From Panagrolaimus kolymaensis (Eukaryota; Nematoda; Chromadorea; Rhabditida; Panagrolaimidae), in the NCBI GenBank assembly GCA_028622995.1, contig JAJQJQ010000031.1:1178001-1242000 (forward strand): a stretch of DNA of 64,000 nt, read 5' to 3'. Every line of letters begins with the position of its first letter. Position 1 is the first letter of the stretch. The notes beneath the pieces are model-generated. The model saw nothing but the letters and a program-made list of their open reading frames with translations. It was not told the origin of the DNA and did no database searches. Made by a program: the position numbers and the translations under genes. This document shows positions 60,006 to 64,000 of this stretch, one piece after another.

Positions 60006-61635
60006 AATTTCACCGCAAAAATAGATCGCCAACGTCAACCCGCTTTTGATCAGAGGGGTGGTGAGGGATTGTTGTTACATCATCAACGTCGAATTCCAGC
60101 TCCATCGTTCAATTCTCACCCTTATGAACATACAATCGTTGATATTGTAAATGATAATGATATGATCGATCAATTAAATAATGATGAAGATCAACAACAA
60201 GATCCCCAACGAAAAACATCTATGACAATAATAAAAAATGGTTTAAGAAAAATGAAAATTATTAAACCTGCAACCGTGGTTGAAAAAGAAAAACCTGGTA
60301 AGTAATTTTCAAAAAGTGTATTTAAATTATCTTTTTTTTTTGATTGGAGGAGCTCATTTTCACTTTGTGTTTTTGGCTCATTATACCCGATCACGATATT
60401 CTTATTTTATTTTTCCTTAAAAAATTTGTCATTTGATCAAATTATTAGACTATGACTACCAACTATTATTTTTTTGTGTCTGTGTCTTTTTTTATTGTCT
60501 CATGATTATCAAAAAAGACCGTACTTTTTCTCTCAAAAAAAAAACTTACTAACTTTTTTTTCATTCTTTCGCTCTTATAAACGTATTTTTCGATGTTTAT
60601 TTTGACGTTTTTCATAGTTTCTAAATTTACTCCCCAATCAAGAAAATCAAGAATGTGCTGCTACTTAAAAAAAAGAAGTTAGTAAGTTAGTTCTTGTTTC
60701 TTTCCTTTTTATTTTTTTTTCTTGCGCCATGTGACTTTTTGTTTGTTTGTCGTCGTCGTCCATGATGATGACTTAGTTTTTTTAGTTCCAAAAAGTAGCA
60801 CACAGCTAAAACAACAGAAAATAAAAAAAGATACTTTAGCTTTTGAGAAACAAAAAAATTTGCGCAAGAAAAAAATTTACCACAAGCATTTTCCGGGATT
60901 TCCATGAGTCTTTTAAAATGCTATAGTTTGTGTCTCCATAAAAAATACTAAAAAAGTCTTCTTTGATTTTTCTCTAACTTTTTTCAACAAAGACACGAGA
61001 CACAGAAAAAAAACCTTTTCTTTGATATTTTTGATAAGAAAAAATTTACAGCTTCTTTATATTTAATTTTATTGATTAATTTTTTTATATATTTAATTTT
61101 CTTTTTTTAGCTCACGATGCCTATCACTTCAAAAGGAAATATCGAGTTGGGCCTGAAATTGGTCGAGGTGGTTTTGGAGTAGTCAATGCAGGAATCAGAT
61201 TATCTGATAATGAACCCGTTGCAATTAAATTTGTTATGAGATCCAATGTTTCTGGATGGGCAATGGTTGAAGATCATAAACTCCCTTTGGAAATTGCATT
61301 GCTTTATCATTGCAAATCCGTTAAAGGTGTAATATTAATGTTGGATTGGTTTGAACGACACGATGGTTATATCATTGTTATGGAACGTCCAAGACCATCA
61401 TGTGATTTATTTGATTTCATCTCTGATCGTGGAGCATTGGAAGAAAATGTAGCTCGTGCATTTTTTAAACAAATTGTTTTAACCACCATTGGATGTGCAC
61501 GGAAGCGAGTGGTTCATCGAGATATCAAAGATGAAAATATTATTATTGATACAAATACCGGAACTTTAAGATTGATTGATTTTGGTTCAGGTGCTTTTTT
61601 GGATCCAACCAAAGAAAAATTTGTTGATTTTGAAG
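60006..61635 (+). CDS. Pim-family serine/threonine kinase, N-terminal exons (partial)
   Basis: Two exons, 60006-60297 and 61111-61635, joined in phase by an 813-nt intron; the second ends at a donor (GAAG|GTTAG), and the gene continues beyond the window. Exon one encodes a Gln/Asp-rich non-catalytic lead (DRQRQPAFDQRGGEG...) and ends in EKEKPG. Exon two starts the kinase domain: Gly loop GPEIGRGGFGVV, VAIK lysine, a Pim-typical acidic hinge (ERPRPSCDLFDFISDRGALE), catalytic loop HRDIKDEN and DFG in LIDFGSGAF. LFDFISDRGALEENVARAFF closely resembles mammalian Pim kinases; the nematode homologues are prk-1/prk-2, and I cannot tell which one this is. The activation loop and C-lobe lie downstream. 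The upstream start exon was not found. Confidence 0.88.
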
Positions 61636-64000
61636 GTTAGTTTTTATTTTCTTTTAAATATTTTAAGTTTATAACCTTTTTTCTTTTTGGGCTTTTTTTT
61701 GATATCTTTTTTTATTTTCGGGCGGCTTTTTTGTACCAAAAAAATATAAAAAGAAACGTTTACATTGCGCAACACATTTTTTCCTTTTCTCTTTCTTTTT
61801 GGCCTTTTTTTGTTGTAAAAAGAAAAGGTATTTGGTTGAGTCACGAGGTCACCTCCGCAGCCAACACAGCTGATGATTGACGACTGACTGCCTGGGCTGG
61901 CTTAGCTTTTTTCTTTCTCTCTTTTGTATTAGGTGCTTCTTGCTCGTTGCTTATCTTGCAAAATAAAAAATAATAAGAAAAGGTGAGGTTCCTTGGCAGA
62001 AAGCCAGTTAGTTTTATTTAGTTTTTAGTTGACCTCAGAAAAAATACATATAAAAAACATATAGTTAGTGACTGCGAGTGAAGGGATTGTCTGTATAATT
62101 TGGCGACGAGGAGGAGGTAGGATGGGGATAGGCCATGTGAGTTGAATAATTATTTTTTTGAAATCTGCGTCATTACTTTTTTCCAACTATTGAAATTTAG
62201 CGAAATTTTAAATTTTCTTTCATTTTTTAATGACTCATTTAAATATATAATGAAAAAAGTAAAAAAATGTTAGAAGCAAATTTTATTTTTTTATAAGGAT
62301 TTCCAAACAGCTGACAATTTTTTCAGTAGTAAGGTAAAGATCCCATTCTTCGATTTGTCGTCGTCTCAAATGAAAAAAGAGGGAATCCAAAAAAAATAGC
62401 AGTTGTTTCGTGGCTTTTTTGTAGGTAAAGCCTTAGTCTTGGCTAACTTAAACTTCTTTTTTTTCGTCAAAAAAACTATACTTTCATCAACCACAAAAAA
62501 TTTATTTTAAAACATCAAAAAAATTAGGAATCAAAAAGTCAATTTGTTCACATTTTTTTCTTTTCAACATAACATAAAAGTCCAGAAATATTTATAAGCA
62601 TAATAAACCAGTTTGTTTTGAATTTTTTTTTCTATTTCTTTTCTCTTTTTTTAAAGTTAAAAGATGAAAAAAATATATGGGGGCGAAAATATCTAAATAA
62701 CTAACTTTTATTTTTTGGTTGTTTGGTTATTTGCCTCCGGCGATACATTCATATGAGAAAGAGGGTTTGCTTAGGAGTGGTTCCCCCAAAAATAAATTAT
62801 AAGAAATTATAAGAAGTCATCAGGCATGTTAATTGAGGGTAAATATGCATACATTTTTATTTTTGCGCAGGAGTAGAAAAATAAATGGGTTTCACGTGAT
62901 TTTGATTTTTTTTTGAAGTTTTTTTGTTTGACAACAATAAATAAAGAAGCGTTGATGGAATGAAACTTTTTTCTTTCTTTCTCGACTTAGTAGTTTTTTT
63001 TTCTTTCTTTCATGTTTTTGTTCTCGTTGCTGCTCACTTCAATGATGACTTTTCAACCAACTAACATCAACCACATGTTTTTCTTCGTCGTCAAAAAAAA
63101 ATGATTGCGTTCTTGAGAGAACACAAAAAGCATTGATGGCGGCGGCGGTGGCAATAGTTTTTAGATGCAAGGATGAATTTTTTTTACGATACTCTTGAAA
63201 GCATAGAAAAAAAAGTGTAATGTTAAAGAACATACACATTCACTCGAACACCTTCGACGAAAAATAGCTAGCTAGACAGCCCTGAAGGTGAAGAAAAAAA
63301 AATAGTGATAGAAATAAAAAAAATTTTGTCCTCCATTAAAAATGTGAATTAGTTGTTGATTGATTTTTTCGTTCTTTTTTTTCATTTTGGCTGAAAGAGA
63401 TCAAGCACACACACAAACTGTCATTTTTCATTTGCAAATTTTAGTCTTTTGTTTCTAGTTTGGTTTCCTTTTGTTTTTAAGTCAAAGCTAGTCACTCAAA
63501 AAAATGACTAAAAACAAAAGTGCTAATTTAATTTTTATATAAATCTTATGCTGAATAATGGCAAAAAAGTAATATTTATAAAAAGCAGGTGTATATTTTT
63601 GTTATTTACTTGCTTATCTTATTTTTTTCTTGTAAATTCAATTTTAAAAATGTTTAAAAAAAAATGTAAAAGTATATTTGCAAAGACTAAAAAAAGAAAA
63701 ATATAATAACAGAGAATAAAAAATTATTGTTAATGAAAAATAATTTCTTGCAAAATAATAAGTTCGTTAGTTAGTTAAATAGCAACGACGACCTTGACGA
63801 CGACGACGACAATCGCGGTATTTTTTTATATTTAAAAAATATGAGTAAATTGTTTGTCATTATCTTGATCCGATCTGATAGAATTCTTTTTGAATGGTAG
63901 AATAGTCTGTAGATAGACGGTTGTGTGCGGTGAGAGATGTGTGTGGTAGTGATGAGGTTTATTCAGGCATGTTGCCAATAAATTGTAATAAAAAAATTTT
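61636..64000. other. Intron of the Pim-like kinase gene, running off the window
   Basis: At least 2.36 kb of low-complexity AT-rich DNA follows the donor at 61636. The next expected kinase exon, which should resume at the threonine-arginine of the activation loop, was not found. Confidence 0.6.

Noticed and set aside
1..64000. CRISPR arrays, operons of bacterial type, rRNA genes
   Set aside because: No regular short repeats with unique spacers, no ribosome-binding sites, and no rRNA-like sequence were seen; introns show the DNA is eukaryotic.

Overview
This window is nuclear DNA from an animal, almost certainly a nematode. It holds a nematode cuticle collagen with a short hydrophobic N-terminal domain and a furin site, a nematode-type membrane O-acyltransferase fused to an SGNH domain, an S28 serine peptidase, and genes split by many tiny introns (mostly 45-75 nt). 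The 3' splice sites are mostly TTTTTAG rather than the TTTTCAG usual in Caenorhabditis. Base composition is very AT-rich with long A/T homopolymers. Species cannot be named from the sequence; a clade IV (Tylenchina-like) nematode is only a guess.

Layout. 1-2870: C-terminal part of a Helitron-type PIF1 helicase and its repeat-bearing non-coding 3' region. 3661-4794: a long, nearly perfect inverted repeat sitting in the remains of a paralogue of an F-box-like gene family. 5836-8676: acyltransferase-3/SGNH gene (9 exons). 9073-11513: one intact and one decayed F-box-like gene. 11819-14750 (-): a 13-exon secreted precursor with about fifteen furin-type sites separating CxxC modules; this is the most unusual gene here. 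15166-16381 (-): mitochondrial carrier of the SLC25A32 (folate/FAD) type. 17374-18101 (-): NDUFA13/GRIM-19, complex I. 18603-19580 (-) and 21221-22061 (-): two unrecognised genes. 20099-20310: a hAT-type MITE. 22061-28390: three tandem 2.13-kb units, each with a tRNA-like A-box/B-box. 28653-30643: a convergent pair, a secreted DNA/RNA non-specific endonuclease and a paralogue lacking the catalytic His. 31486-33189 (-): an F-box-like gene broken by two more hAT MITEs. 33899-35076: cuticle collagen. 36807-38438 (-): S28 peptidase. 39426-42448: two adjacent two-module F-box-like genes with different lesions. 42449-60005: 17.5 kb with no credible gene. 60006-61635: two exons of a Pim-family Ser/Thr kinase that continues beyond the window.

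How the parts relate. The window mixes conserved housekeeping genes (carrier, GRIM-19, kinase) and cuticle or secreted genes with a fast-evolving paralogue family. At least six copies or fragments of that family share an exon of exactly 136 nt, and four share an upstream promoter-like block. Family members lie next to or inside transposons and show stop, frameshift, start-loss and insertion lesions. Exon models were built by hand; in every complete model the exon lengths sum to a multiple of three, which supports them, but no transcript or database evidence was available.
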